Shown: positions 34,268 through 43,169 of the stretch, piece after piece
How positions within the stretch are numbered: the stretch's first letter is position 1
Layout of the letters: every line of letters begins with the position of its first letter
NCBI GenBank assembly: GCA_023230525.1
Contig: JALNXE010000004.1
Span: forward strand, 20,092 to 84,091
Origin: Desulfobulbaceae bacterium
GTDB taxonomy: Bacteria > Desulfobacterota > Desulfobulbia > Desulfobulbales > SURF-16
Direction: 5' to 3'
Length of the DNA: 64,000 nt
Position numbers and translations under genes: made by a program
The notes under the pieces: model-generated
What the model was told of the DNA's origin: nothing
Databases searched by the model: none
The model's input: only the letters and a program-made list of their open reading frames with translations

Positions 34268-35631
34268 CGATCACCGGCGCCCGGATACGTCCCCGCCATC
34301 TTCTCCACGGCCAGATCCGGGAACCGCACCTTAAGCGCCCCCTCGCCTACGGTGGCGGTCTTTCCCCTGTAGGTGCCAGAATAGGTGTTCAGGAACAGTT
34401 CACGGGGCGCCATGTTCAACACCTCGGTGTGTTTGATCCTGACCTCTTCGGTTTCCCGGATCGACAGGCCGCCGCCGAGTGAGATGATCGGCGAGAAACG
34501 GCGCTCCTCACCCAGATGCTCGGAGACGTAGCTGGCCGTGGTGGCGTCCGGCACCCGCATGAAGAGTTTGGTGTTGCAGTTGTCGAGGATGGTGTTGGCC
34601 CGGTCGTCGCCCACCTCGGCATACAACTGGCTGATGGACTGGCAGTAACCGTGGATGAAGACCCCGGCCCCGCCGGCCTTGGCGAACAGATCCTCGATGC
34701 CTTGGTACAGGACCGACTGGGCCTCGTCGATGTGCAGGACCAGCGAGGGAGTGACGTTTCTGCCGCTGGAATAGACCCGGCCGACAAAGGCCTGGATCAT
34801 GGAGATGATCACCTTGCCCGCCGTGTAGGCGGCCCGCTTGGTCAGCAGTGAACCAAGCTGCACCACCAGGATGATGCCCTTGCCCTGTTCCAGGCGCTTG
34901 ATGAAACGGTTTTCATCCGCCTTGCCGATAATCCTGCCGACATTACCCGAGGTCAATTCAGTGAGCGCCACCCGAAGCGAGCTGGCCACCTTGGAGTAAT
35001 AATCCGCCGGGGTGGAGAGAATCTTCTGGATATCCCGGGAAAGCTGCTCCGCCTCCGGGGTGTTGATATAGTCGATTTTTTCCTTGAGCTTTTCAAGGTC
35101 CTGATGGCTGATATGGTTCTTGATGTCGTTGAGATTAAACGATGGCGTCGTGCCGGCCAACTCGGCCAGCATGATCAAGGCCTGGACCACGACCAGACTC
35201 ACCTCATAGGCAACCCCGAAGAAATACGGCTCCCGGCCCACCGCCACCCCGGCGGTGATATGGGCCACCAGCTCTTCCGGCATGTAGTACGAGGAGAGTG
35301 GATCAAGGATGGCGCTGTACTGCGGGAAGATGGGTGTAACCAGCATCAAATCGTGGTGGCGGCCGGTATCGATGGCGAGCTGGGTGATTTTCGAAAACAA
35401 ATCGATATCGCCCTTGGGGTCGATGGCCACCACGGAATAGCCCTTACGGATGTCCTGTTCAATGATGTGCTCCATGACCCTGGTCTTGCCCACCCTGGTG
35501 GTGCCGAAACACCAGAAATGGCCCTTCCGGTAACTGTCCGGAAAGCCCAGATCAAGAACCGTATGGGGATGATCGAGATGGACCCCGGTGCCGATATGGG
35601 TCCAGGGTTCATTTGATTTGCGTTTGGTCAT
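34264..35631 (-). CDS. Type IV coupling protein (TraD/VirD4-like ATPase)
   Basis: A 455-residue P-loop ATPase. Walker A is FGTTRVGKTRVMEHI, followed by VVAIDPKGDIDL, and Walker B is SLVLHIDEAQSVLY. The GYCQSISQLYAEVGD region is the T4CP arginine/sensor block. T4CPs pump relaxase-bound single-stranded DNA into the mating channel. There is no N-terminal transmembrane pair; membrane contact could come from the anchored HD protein or the membrane protein encoded just downstream. The start overlaps the previous gene's stop (TAATG). Confidence 0.88.
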   Translation of the reverse strand: MTKRKSNEPWTHIGTGVHLDHPHTVLDLGFPDSYRKGHFWCFGTTRVGKTRVMEHIIEQDIRKGYSVVAIDPKGDIDLFSKITQLAIDTGRHHDLMLVTPIFPQYSAILDPLSSYYMPEELVAHITAGVAVGREPYFFGVAYEVSLVVVQALIMLAELAGTTPSFNLNDIKNHISHQDLEKLKEKIDYINTPEAEQLSRDIQKILSTPADYYSKVASSLRVALTELTSGNVGRIIGKADENRFIKRLEQGKGIILVVQLGSLLTKRAAYTAGKVIISMIQAFVGRVYSSGRNVTPSLVLHIDEAQSVLYQGIEDLFAKAGGAGVFIHGYCQSISQLYAEVGDDRANTILDNCNTKLFMRVPDATTASYVSEHLGEERRFSPIISLGGGLSIRETEEVRIKHTEVLNMAPRELFLNTYSGTYRGKTATVGEGALKVRFPDLAVEKMAGTYPGAGDR

Positions 35632-36377
35632 TAGTAGCCGGGCAAGGACTCGACAATTTTTACCTGGACCCGCTCTTTCAGTTCCCTGTCCACCGCGATG
35701 ATCGCTGACTTCGACAGTCGACCGGTACTGAAGACGATACTCTTATGTCCCACATAACGTTTGAGACAGCGGATCTTGACCTTTTCCGCATCAGGCCCAA
35801 GCTGACTGCGAAGCAGGGTTTCGACCAGGGTCTTGGACACCCGGTCCACCACCACCTTGAGACGTGGAGTACCGTTCAGCATGACCGGCTCCACCCGGCG
35901 CAGATGAAAGGCCCGTTTCCGGCCGATGGCGAAATCACCTGAGTGCCGCTCATGCATCCCGATCCGGTTTACGGGGCAGATTGCCGTGACCCGTTCGCCG
36001 GCAATGACCTCGGTTTCGACATAGAGATTATGCTCGGCATCGCAGGCTGTTATCTCGCCCCACAACAGCTCTTTCTCAAAGTATTTATAGCGGGCTGTCT
36101 GCTTGAGTACCGCAGCCTTGGCCAGATTCGTCTCAAGCTGCCTCTTGAGTGTTCCCCTGCCTTTGATCTCTGACATTTCGACGAGGCGTTGCATGACCAC
36201 TCCGCCTGATTGGTTGTAGGCCATGGCCTCCAGCCGCAGATCATCACGGAAAAAGACCATCACCGGAAGCCGATACCATTGGGAGAGCCGGGCAGCAAAG
36301 ACGGCCTCGATCTCTGCCATGACCTCGGCCTTGGTGAGAGCATATTCGACTGTGAATGAGGCTATGATTTCCTGCAT
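35631..36377 (-). CDS. Unknown protein, first gene of the transfer operon
   Basis: A 248-residue soluble protein (MQEIIASFTVEYALTKAEVM). The middle has a short beta-rich part (LLWGEITACDAEHNLYVETE), and the C-terminus (HKSIVFSTGRLSKSAIIAVD) faintly resembles the S1/KH region of NusA, which I treat only as a hint. Overlap of its stop with the coupling-protein start shows tight coupling. No promoter could be placed with confidence to its right. Confidence 0.55.
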   Translation of the reverse strand: MQEIIASFTVEYALTKAEVMAEIEAVFAARLSQWYRLPVMVFFRDDLRLEAMAYNQSGGVVMQRLVEMSEIKGRGTLKRQLETNLAKAAVLKQTARYKYFEKELLWGEITACDAEHNLYVETEVIAGERVTAICPVNRIGMHERHSGDFAIGRKRAFHLRRVEPVMLNGTPRLKVVVDRVSKTLVETLLRSQLGPDAEKVKIRCLKRYVGHKSIVFSTGRLSKSAIIAVDRELKERVQVKIVESLPGY

Positions 36378-37789
36378 AATGTTGTTCTTCAGGTGTCCGT
36401 TAAAAAAATGAAGAATTCTTTCGGTCTATTTGTTCTTTTCCATGGGGAGGACTTTCTTAATGGCGAGTTTCCCGCTTTTCTATGATTTCGTATCTTGGCG
36501 GAGAAAATTATGTAATTACAAGATGAAAGTTGTAAATGTTTCGGAATCAACATATCTCCCTATTCAGTTTGCCAAGAGCTTTCTCAGGATAATCTCAAGT
36601 TTGATATACGACTCCAGATCTAAAGATAGCCAGAAGAAATCTTTTCTACCAAGCGCTCGGGAGTTAATGTGATGTCGGAGAACGTTACGATGAAGGGTTG
36701 AGGAATGTTTTGTAGATTCTAGCATTTCGAAGGAGGGTGAAAACTCGATACTTTTCGCACTCACAATTTCAACCCAATCCCATCTTCTTCTTAGTCATCT
36801 TTTACCCTGATAGGCTACTCATGGTGGGTCAATTCGCCCAAAAGTGGGGGATAATACCCTAATTTTATGTCGCTCAATGACCTTGATAGACATGCGTGAA
36901 TGAGCCCTCATTCCCAGAACCTCATGATTTAATTTGTGATTTTAAAAATGTTAGGTTTTAGCCATCATTTAGCACAATTTTTGCTGCATAAAAAGCATTT
37001 AAGCGGACAGGATAACTGAATGTTTAAATGAAGAATGTTAGGTCTCTGTCGGAGTGATACGAATTATTATTCGTGTCAGGATGCCTTCACGGTGTCAGCC
37101 GATAATTTCTTTCTCATCACCTATCACCTATTCACCTCTGAGAATACAGCAAATTACCTCTTGTTGAGGTTTTTGGTCCTGCTTTTAAGTCTCGCCGAAT
37201 TTATTCACCCGGCAAAATTTCTTTGGAATAATGCGGAGCTTTTTATTGGTACATCCTATAACCCGTAATTGTCATGGGGAAGACTGCACATTGTCCTTCC
37301 TTTGAGTGGTGGGAGTGATTATCCCATTTTTTCCCAAATTCGTTGAACGGAAATCCTTGAGGAAGAAAAAATCTACTGTCGGCGAATATCCCGGGAAAAA
37401 GGAGCCTGAATAAGAAGTGAATTTTGATGGCATTCTCCGGCCTTATATGGAGGCGGAGGTAAATGATATATTGGGAAACTGCAGAGTGGTTTTGAAGGCA
37501 TTAATTAACCATAGAAAATGAGGATTTTAGTAGTCAAAGAAACCGCTGATGTTAAATGAGTCAGAATACACATTAACACTTATGCAGAGCGACATAAATC
37601 CGATGCAACCCCCAGGCTTTGTCACTCGCTGCTGGGCTTGCTCACAGCCCCACGAGGATACTCCGCCGGTTTCTCGTTCATTACTGTGCTTGGCTGGGAG
37701 TCTCGAAATAAGTCGTTTGTCCGTGATTTGCCTAAATTACTGCAAAAAACGGTTTGTAAATCCACTCATTAAAATGAGGAGAAAGGAAA
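36378..37789. other. AT-rich 1.4-kb region without a convincing gene, between opposing operons
   Basis: Short frames here lack ribosome-binding sites and recognisable products. The region separates the minus-strand transfer operon from plus-strand cargo, so it should hold promoters and could hold the transfer origin. One perfect palindrome stands out: GAATGAG (36899-36905), CC, CTCATTC (36908-36914). I saw no riboswitch or RNA gene. Confidence 0.5.
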
Positions 37790-39541
37790 ATGAATGTGAG
37801 AAAACGAATTAGAAGAATGGGCTTTCTTGTCTTTGCCACGGTGCTTTTTTTACTGCCGGTGCTTGCCCATGCTGAAACTGACGTGAGCGGTAAGGTACAA
37901 CTAAACAAAGGGAGGATGTTTTATAACCGGCTGACAAAAGAAACTTATTTTGATGTATCTCTGACTAACAACTCACAGAATATGCTGCTTACACCAATCA
38001 AGGTTGTGGTTGATATTGCATCCCCTTCCGAAGTGGTCGTTAAAAATGCGGACGGGGTAACGGACGACGGAAAACCTTATTTTGAATATAGCGCCCCGAA
38101 CGGCCAGTTGCTGCAAGGTGCAAGCGTGCCGGCAAAGAACTGGAAATTTGATAATTCAACTGCTGCCAAATTTACTTATGCGACCGCAGTTTGGGGCAGG
38201 GTCCCTGAGCAGGCTGTGGAGATTGATGCTAATGGAGGGACTCTTGAAACACCAGGCGGAGTCAAACTTTCATTTCCGCCAGACAGCTTGACTGCGCCGG
38301 AAATAATCACCGCGGTCGCGGTTCCGCAAGAAGACCTGCCCGCGTCTTCAATAGAGGAGGACAACCTGTGGCTGTTTGGTGCGGTTGATTTTGGGCCTGA
38401 CGGGCTGGAGTTTACAAGTCCTGTCAGTGCTACTTTCCCGCTCAATACATATGTGCCACAGGGAACCACCCTGCCCCTGTTCATGTATGATTCAGAGTTA
38501 GGATCCTTTATTGATTCCGGATTCACCTGCGAAGTAAATGCGAATGGACTTTCATGCTCAGGGGAAATTAGTCATTTCACCATCTTTGCTCCGGGATGGC
38601 ATCCTGGCATTACCCATCGCATCCCGGACACTGGTCAGATAAATTCTTACACAGAGACCGTTGGGGAAGATAGCGACTACAACATTAATCCGCCTTCTTA
38701 TACCATCAACGGTGATGGCACTGTCACCGACAACAACACCAACCTGATCTGGCAGCGGCAGAGCAGTGAGGGGGGGACAGGTGATGAAGCCTCTTCCTAT
38801 TGTGAGAATCTCAATTTGGCTGGGTATGACAATTGGCGCCTACCGTCCAAAAAAGAACTGATGAGCATTGTCGATGCCAGCCATGAAGCTCCGCCTTTTG
38901 ACCCGGAATGCAACTGGCAACCCTGGGATTGTCCCCAAACCCTACCTACAATTGATCCGGTAGCTTTTCCGGACACGGGGGATTGGTTATATTGGACTTC
39001 CACCATCCCCCCCTATGCCCTCGGAAGCAGTTGGTATGTCAGTTTTGACTACGGAGGAGTAGGATATGGCGACAAGTCCACGCTCAGTATGTTCGGTTAT
39101 GCGCGCTGTGTGCAGGGCCAGTCTCCCCCCAGTTTATTTTATGCCGATTCTGTCGGCACAGTAACTGATCTCAATTCTCACCTCACTTGGCAACAACAGG
39201 ATGATGGCACTACACGGACCTGGGAAGAGGCTATAGCCTATTGCGAAAATTTGTCCCTGGCCGGTTATGATGACTGGAGATTGCCGAATTTCAAGGAACT
39301 TGAGTCAATCACAGACGACAGCCGGTATGCCCCCGCCATTAGTCCGCTTTTCACCAATACGAAATCAGATATGTACTGGTCATCAACCACTCGTGCGGAC
39401 TATACCCCCCAAGCGTGGGCTGTTGATTTTTATGATGGCTCAGTCAGCCCTTGGCCCAAGGATAATTACGAGGGTGATTGCTATGGGTACCCAGTCAGGT
39501 GTTTGAACTACTACGCGAGATGTGTGCGTGACGGACAGTAA
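37790..39541 (+). CDS. Exported protein with two DUF1566 (Lcl-type) domains
   Basis: A 583-residue protein with a signal peptide (basic start, then FLVFATVLFLLPVLAHAE, cut after AHA). Residues 25-290 are beta-rich; a ZU5-like block (GGTLETPGGVKLSFPPDSL) lies at about 145. Two DUF1566 repeats follow, each with TDLNSHLTWQQQ or NNTNLIWQRQ, NLAGYDNWRLPSKKELMSI or SLAGYDDWRLPNFKELESI, and a YWSST/YWTST motif. DUF1566 proteins are often surface or periplasmic binding proteins. AGGAGAAAGG precedes the ATG. It is followed by a PEP-CTERM gene 43 bp on. This is cargo, not transfer machinery. Confidence 0.85.
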   Translation: MNVRKRIRRMGFLVFATVLFLLPVLAHAETDVSGKVQLNKGRMFYNRLTKETYFDVSLTNNSQNMLLTPIKVVVDIASPSEVVVKNADGVTDDGKPYFEYSAPNGQLLQGASVPAKNWKFDNSTAAKFTYATAVWGRVPEQAVEIDANGGTLETPGGVKLSFPPDSLTAPEIITAVAVPQEDLPASSIEEDNLWLFGAVDFGPDGLEFTSPVSATFPLNTYVPQGTTLPLFMYDSELGSFIDSGFTCEVNANGLSCSGEISHFTIFAPGWHPGITHRIPDTGQINSYTETVGEDSDYNINPPSYTINGDGTVTDNNTNLIWQRQSSEGGTGDEASSYCENLNLAGYDNWRLPSKKELMSIVDASHEAPPFDPECNWQPWDCPQTLPTIDPVAFPDTGDWLYWTSTIPPYALGSSWYVSFDYGGVGYGDKSTLSMFGYARCVQGQSPPSLFYADSVGTVTDLNSHLTWQQQDDGTTRTWEEAIAYCENLSLAGYDDWRLPNFKELESITDDSRYAPAISPLFTNTKSDMYWSSTTRADYTPQAWAVDFYDGSVSPWPKDNYEGDCYGYPVRCLNYYARCVRDGQ

Positions 39542-39584
39542 ACCCTTATCTACGATAATGAACTTATAACTGAGGAAAATGATT

Positions 39585-40160
39585 ATGAATAAGACATGTA
39601 CACTTGTGGTTGCTGGCTTGCTGTGCTTTGGCACCGTTGATAAGGCCCTGGCCATACCAATGGATCTTGGTGGCTTTGCTGTAATTGAAAGCGTGGCTGA
39701 CAGGGTTAAAGAGAACGGCGGAACAGTTACCTTCAAGGAGAATGCTGTCGATGCAGCGCTTTATTTTTATAACGATACGTTCTTTCTGCCCGCCGATGCT
39801 ACCATCCTTTCTTTTGATTACAGTTTTACCCTCGGTGAGTTTGACGAGGCTGACTATCTCCAGTTTAACGTCAACTATGGTGAGGCGTGGTTTGTCGATG
39901 CCAATGGCGCCGACCATGTTGAAATTGATATAACTCCTTACCAGGGACAAGACATTTCCCTCGATTGGGCGCTGATCTGGGGTGGTGATTCATATGCAGG
40001 AACAACAGCCACCATCTCAAACATTGATCTTGCCTCTCAAGATAACAGTTCCGGCAACAATGCTCCTGTTCCCGAGCCTGCCACCTTTCTTCTTTTCGGA
40101 ACAGGCTTTGCTGGTATTGCATGGACAAGACTCAAAAGAAAAAAGGCAGAATCAGCATAA
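39585..40160 (+). CDS. PEP-CTERM sorting-domain protein
   Basis: A 191-residue exported protein. The start MNKTCTLVVAGLLCFGTVDK is a signal peptide ending at ALA. The C-terminus has the sorting signal VPEPATFLLFGTGFAGIA, a hydrophobic helix and a basic LKRKK tail, recognised by exosortase. The centre (about 30-150) is a beta-rich domain (DATILSFDYSFTLGE) that may be an extracellular binding module. A GAGG element lies shortly before the ATG. Exosortase genes are not in the window, so the host must supply them. Confidence 0.88.
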   Translation: MNKTCTLVVAGLLCFGTVDKALAIPMDLGGFAVIESVADRVKENGGTVTFKENAVDAALYFYNDTFFLPADATILSFDYSFTLGEFDEADYLQFNVNYGEAWFVDANGADHVEIDITPYQGQDISLDWALIWGGDSYAGTTATISNIDLASQDNSSGNNAPVPEPATFLLFGTGFAGIAWTRLKRKKAESA

Positions 40161-40203
40161 TCCTGTCTTTTTCATATCCGATGCAGGATCGTCGGATTGG
40201 GCA

Positions 40204-40227
40204 AGGGGGAGAGTCTTTCTCTCCCCT
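40204..40227. terminator. Stable hairpin after the PEP-CTERM gene
   Basis: AGGGGGAGAG and CTCTCCCCT form a 9-bp stem with a TCTTT loop. It has no clear U-tract, so termination is probable rather than sure. Confidence 0.45.
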
Positions 40228-40556
40228 CTATAAATCTTTCGTGAAGATTGCCAGAACCAACCTTAGTAATTTCTCAATTCTCGATAAGTTGAGGTTTCTA
40301 CTATTCATGTCGAATTTGAAAAAGTCAACCTATCTCCCTAATGTTTGCCCGTTAATGGGTCAGGATGTCTATCCTCAGTCGCAAAAGTGAATGGATTGCT
40401 TTTACTTTCATTTTCCCCTTGCCTTTTTAACCATAACGCATAAGAATGAGGTCATTATTCCGGCTCATTTCACAATGAGATATCCCTTTCCAAGGGCTTA
40501 GCTGAACACATTTTCTGTGTTCTTGAATTCCAGGTAACACAGCCTCGCATTTATGC

Positions 40557-40594
40557 GCTGATACAGGTTTAATCGCGGATGCGAACCTGTCAGC
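40557..40594. other. Long inverted repeat in the 40161-40843 spacer
   Basis: GCTGA-TA-CAGGTT (40557-40569) is complementary to AACCTGTCAGC (40584-40594), an 11-bp stem with a 2-nt bulge and a 14-nt loop. A second hairpin (GAACACA / TGTGTTC) lies near 40504-40522. The 680-bp spacer has no supported gene. Transfer origin, attenuator or protein site are all possible. Confidence 0.5.
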
Positions 40595-40768
40595 TCCATA
40601 TAATTCTCGCGTGGCTACCTCATCTTTATATCCATTTTCCCCTATCTTTTATTTACGTCGGTATTCCAAGTATAATCACCCGCCGTGTTTTTTTGCTCGG
40701 CAATTTGAACTTCCAGGTTCGGCAGGCGTTTCATATTTTTCACTGCAAATCACCATCTACCCCATCAA

Positions 40769-40843
40769 CCGGGAGCGAAACAACTTTCTGCTCCCGCCGG
40801 AGCGTTGTTGTTTCTCTTCCACAGCAAACAGGAGGAAACAGCA
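40769..40843 (+). promoter_or_regulatory. RBS-mimic leader, copy a (before the Rad52-like gene)
   Basis: GGGAGC (40771-40776) pairs with GCTCCC (40790-40795). The loop GAAACAAC (40777-40784) is exactly complementary to GTTGTTTC (40807-40814), which would make an H-type pseudoknot. The same strand, TTGTTGTTTC (40805-40814), is complementary to GAAACAGCAA (40835-40844), the segment from the Shine-Dalgarno to the first base of the ATG (one G-U pair). The loop therefore copies the ribosome-binding segment. Confidence 0.75.
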
Positions 40844-41500
40844 ATGGCAGCAACACTCAAGGAAAAGATCGATCTGATCAACGAGAGATTACGGTCTTTC
40901 GGTATCGAGGCGGTCCAGGAAATCAAAATGACGGGCAAGGACGGCAAGGTCATCGGCCAGGTAAAATACGGCTACCGGCCTCAGTATGTTTTTGACAGCG
41001 TCAACGAGTTTCTTGGCCCGGAAAACTGGCGGTACGAACTGACCAGGGAGGAGATCTTCGACAGCCAGGCGGTTGCCGAGGTGAAACTCTATCTCAAGAT
41101 CGACGGTGAATGGTTCTGCAAAGGATCGCAGAAAGGCCAGATGCAGATTGTCAAAGGCAATGTCGGCGATGCCCAGAAGGGCTCGATTACAGATGCCATT
41201 CAAAAATGTATGTCGCTTCTGTCAATCGGCAGCGACTCCTACAAGGGTCTGCTGATCAAAGTCTATCAGAAAAATCCCGGCAATACCCAAGCCGGCAACA
41301 AAAGCCAACCAGCCGAAAAACCGGCTGAAACGAGCGGTAAACCAGCCACGGCCATGCCCAAGATTGCCGGCGTCACCTTTGAAGACCGTCAAGGTGTCAT
41401 CGTCGCCATCGGCGACAGGCTGTTCGACAAGAAGGAATTGCTCAAGGCCGCCGGTTTCCAGTGGGATAAAACTGAGAAGGCCTGGATGAAAGCTGCATAA
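40844..41500 (+). CDS. Rad52/Rad22-like single-strand annealing protein
   Basis: A 218-residue protein. The ATG at 40844 (MAATLKEKIDLINERLRSFG) has GGAGG upstream. Residues 1-150 resemble the Rad52-fold annealing domain: YRPQYVFDSVNEFLGPENWRY, AEVKLYLKIDGEWFCKGS and GSITDAIQKCMSLLSIGSD. After a Lys/Ala/Pro linker, the last 45 residues (FDKKELLKAAGFQWDKTEKA) form a small separate domain. Such proteins anneal complementary single strands bound to SSB. The next genes are an exonuclease and SSB, the other parts of a phage-type recombination module. Confidence 0.75.
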   Translation: MAATLKEKIDLINERLRSFGIEAVQEIKMTGKDGKVIGQVKYGYRPQYVFDSVNEFLGPENWRYELTREEIFDSQAVAEVKLYLKIDGEWFCKGSQKGQMQIVKGNVGDAQKGSITDAIQKCMSLLSIGSDSYKGLLIKVYQKNPGNTQAGNKSQPAEKPAETSGKPATAMPKIAGVTFEDRQGVIVAIGDRLFDKKELLKAAGFQWDKTEKAWMKAA

Positions 41501-41528
41501 CCCAAAAAACACCCAACCACCCGTAAAC

Positions 41529-41602
41529 CCAGAGGGAGTGATACCATTCCCCTGGTGGGATCCGTGTATCCTCCCCATCAATCATCACAGAAGGAGGATA
41601 CC
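41529..41602 (+). promoter_or_regulatory. RBS-mimic leader, copy b (before the exonuclease gene)
   Basis: CCAG-A-GGGA (41529-41537) pairs with TCCCCTGG (41548-41555), with one bulged A. The loop GTGATACCAT (41538-41547) almost repeats the start region GGATACCAT. GTATCCTCC (41566-41574) is exactly complementary to GGAGGATAC (41593-41601), which contains the whole Shine-Dalgarno; its GTATC part also pairs with the loop GATAC. Confidence 0.78.
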
Positions 41603-42574
41603 ATGTCAGACCAGTTCATGATCACCATGCAGGCCGCTCTTCAGCAGCTGGCAATTCAACAAACCGTGGAAACGCTTGGCGACCGGGCCACCTATCTCGG
41701 CGCATCCGATATCGGGGCGTGTCCACGCAAAACAATCCTCAGCAAGCTCAATCCCCCTTCAGCCGATCTGGTGACTCTGCTTCGTTTCCGACGCGGACAC
41801 ATGGCAGAAGATATCGTCGCAGCAGCATTGACCGCCGCCGGTTTCAGCAATTTCAAGCGACAGGTGGAGGTCCGTTATGCAGGCGATGTCCCGGTCACGG
41901 CCCACATCGATTTTGTCTTCATCTCCGAGCCCCGTAAAACCATGGCCGTGCTGGAAGTGAAATCACCGGAAACCATGCCGGCGGATCCATACGGTTCCTG
42001 GGAAAGTCAGCTCTATCTGCAGATGGGACTCCTGGCTGCGGGCAACCCTGAATACACCGTGGAAAAAGGCGCAATACTCGCGGTCAACTTCGGTGAACAG
42101 GGTATGCAGCTCTTCAACGGCTATACCCCGCAGACCACGATTTATGAAGGATTGATCGACCGGGCAACCACAATCTGGAATGACTACCAAAGTTATGCGG
42201 CAGGCGAGTTGACCACCCCGGTCATGGAAGCCGGGCCGTTATGCGGTTATTGCCCCTTTGTGGCCGATTGCCCGAAATTTGAGGCGGAAGAAGTCCAGGA
42301 ACTCACCGAGAGTGTCGAGATCCTCACCGAACTGCAGAAACAACAGAAGGACCTGGAGACGGAGATCAATATCCGCAAAAACAACCTGCTGGCCATCGTT
42401 GCCCAACGAGGCCCACTGAAGGCGCATGGCAAATTTTTACAAAAGGCCTGCCGCAGTAGAAAGGTATTGGACACAGACCGGCTTACCGAGTTCCTCAAGG
42501 GTTACGGACAGTCTCTGTCTGATTTTCAGACGACCAGCTCGTATTCCTTTCTGGAAATCAAGAAGGCCGCATAA
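41603..42574 (+). CDS. PD-(D/E)XK exonuclease, RecB/Cas4-like
   Basis: A 323-residue nuclease. After an N-terminal Cys (ASDIGACPRKTILSKL), the core has HIDFVFISEPRKTMAVLEVKS, giving the Asp ... Glu-x-Lys active site, and ESQLYLQMGLLAAG. Three more Cys (CGYCPFVADCPKF) complete a likely [4Fe-4S] cluster as in Cas4 and AddB. A helical tail (residues 250-285) follows. With the annealing protein before it and SSB after it, the nuclease would resect DNA ends for strand annealing. No cas genes are near. Confidence 0.82.
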   Translation: MSDQFMITMQAALQQLAIQQTVETLGDRATYLGASDIGACPRKTILSKLNPPSADLVTLLRFRRGHMAEDIVAAALTAAGFSNFKRQVEVRYAGDVPVTAHIDFVFISEPRKTMAVLEVKSPETMPADPYGSWESQLYLQMGLLAAGNPEYTVEKGAILAVNFGEQGMQLFNGYTPQTTIYEGLIDRATTIWNDYQSYAAGELTTPVMEAGPLCGYCPFVADCPKFEAEEVQELTESVEILTELQKQQKDLETEINIRKNNLLAIVAQRGPLKAHGKFLQKACRSRKVLDTDRLTEFLKGYGQSLSDFQTTSSYSFLEIKKAA

Positions 42575-42603
42575 TCCCTCTTTTCACAACCATCCACCCT
42601 GCC

Positions 42604-42665
42604 GGGGAGAAAGCACTCCCAATAGTGGGGAATGCATCCCTGGCACAAATTACAGGAGAAAAACC
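42604..42665 (+). promoter_or_regulatory. Divergent relative of the leader (before ssb)
   Basis: GGGAG (42605-42609) and CTCCC (42616-42620) form the first hairpin with an AAAGCA loop, and a second GGGG / CCC-rich segment follows, as in the other copies. I could not find the strand complementary to the Shine-Dalgarno-to-ATG segment, so this copy has lost or changed the switch. Confidence 0.4.
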
Positions 42666-43064
42666 ATGTTGAACAAGACCATGCTTATCGGCAATTTAGG
42701 CGCTGACGTGGAAACCCGTTACACCAGAAACCAGGTGGCAGTCGCCAATTTCAGGGTTGCGACTACTGAACGGTGGAAAGATTCGGAGGGCAATCAGCAG
42801 GAAGCCACTGAATGGCACCGGATTGTGGCCTTCGGCCGCCTGGCGGAAATCTGCGGCGAGTATCTTGCCAAGGGTTCCAGGGTGTATCTCGAAGGCCGCC
42901 TGCAGACCAGAAAATGGGAAGACGCAGATGGCAACACCCGGTTCACCACGGAGATCATCGCCCGTGAGATGAAGATGCTCGGTGGCGGCGACAAGGCGGA
43001 AAATGTTCCTGCCCCGCCGAAAGACGGCCAGGAACCGCCATTTTCCGATGACGTGCCGTTCTGA
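42666..43064 (+). CDS. ssb: Single-stranded DNA-binding protein
   Basis: A 132-residue SSB. It starts MLNKTMLIGNLGADVETRYT, with the OB-fold block WHRIVAFGRLAEICGEYLAKG and the GSRVYLEGRLQTRKW strand. The tail after residue 105 ends in DDVPF, the acidic tip (DDxPF type) that recruits partner proteins. It coats DNA for the annealing protein. An element-borne SSB is common in conjugative elements. Confidence 0.95.
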   Translation: MLNKTMLIGNLGADVETRYTRNQVAVANFRVATTERWKDSEGNQQEATEWHRIVAFGRLAEICGEYLAKGSRVYLEGRLQTRKWEDADGNTRFTTEIIAREMKMLGGGDKAENVPAPPKDGQEPPFSDDVPF

Positions 43065-43111
43065 GACCGACACTGATCAAGCGCAGATTTACTATATAAA
43101 CCACAATCCCA

Positions 43112-43169
43112 CCGGGGAAACCAGTTCCCGGCAGGGGCGGTTTCCCCGGCTTTTTGCGAGGAGACCGTT
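43112..43169 (+). promoter_or_regulatory. RBS-mimic leader, copy d
   Basis: CCGGGGA (43112-43118) pairs with TTCCCGG (43125-43131). CGGTTTCC (43138-43145) is complementary to GGAGACCG (43160-43167), which holds the Shine-Dalgarno (one G-U pair). The same strand can pair with GGAAACC at 43116-43122, again a copy of the ribosome-binding segment. Confidence 0.72.

Noticed and set aside
37035..37268. 77-codon open frame in the AT-rich spacer
   Set aside because: No ribosome-binding site, atypical composition and no recognisable features; treated as chance.
41603..42574. Cas4 of a CRISPR system
   Set aside because: Fold and cysteines fit, but there are no other cas genes or arrays, and the neighbours are annealase and SSB.
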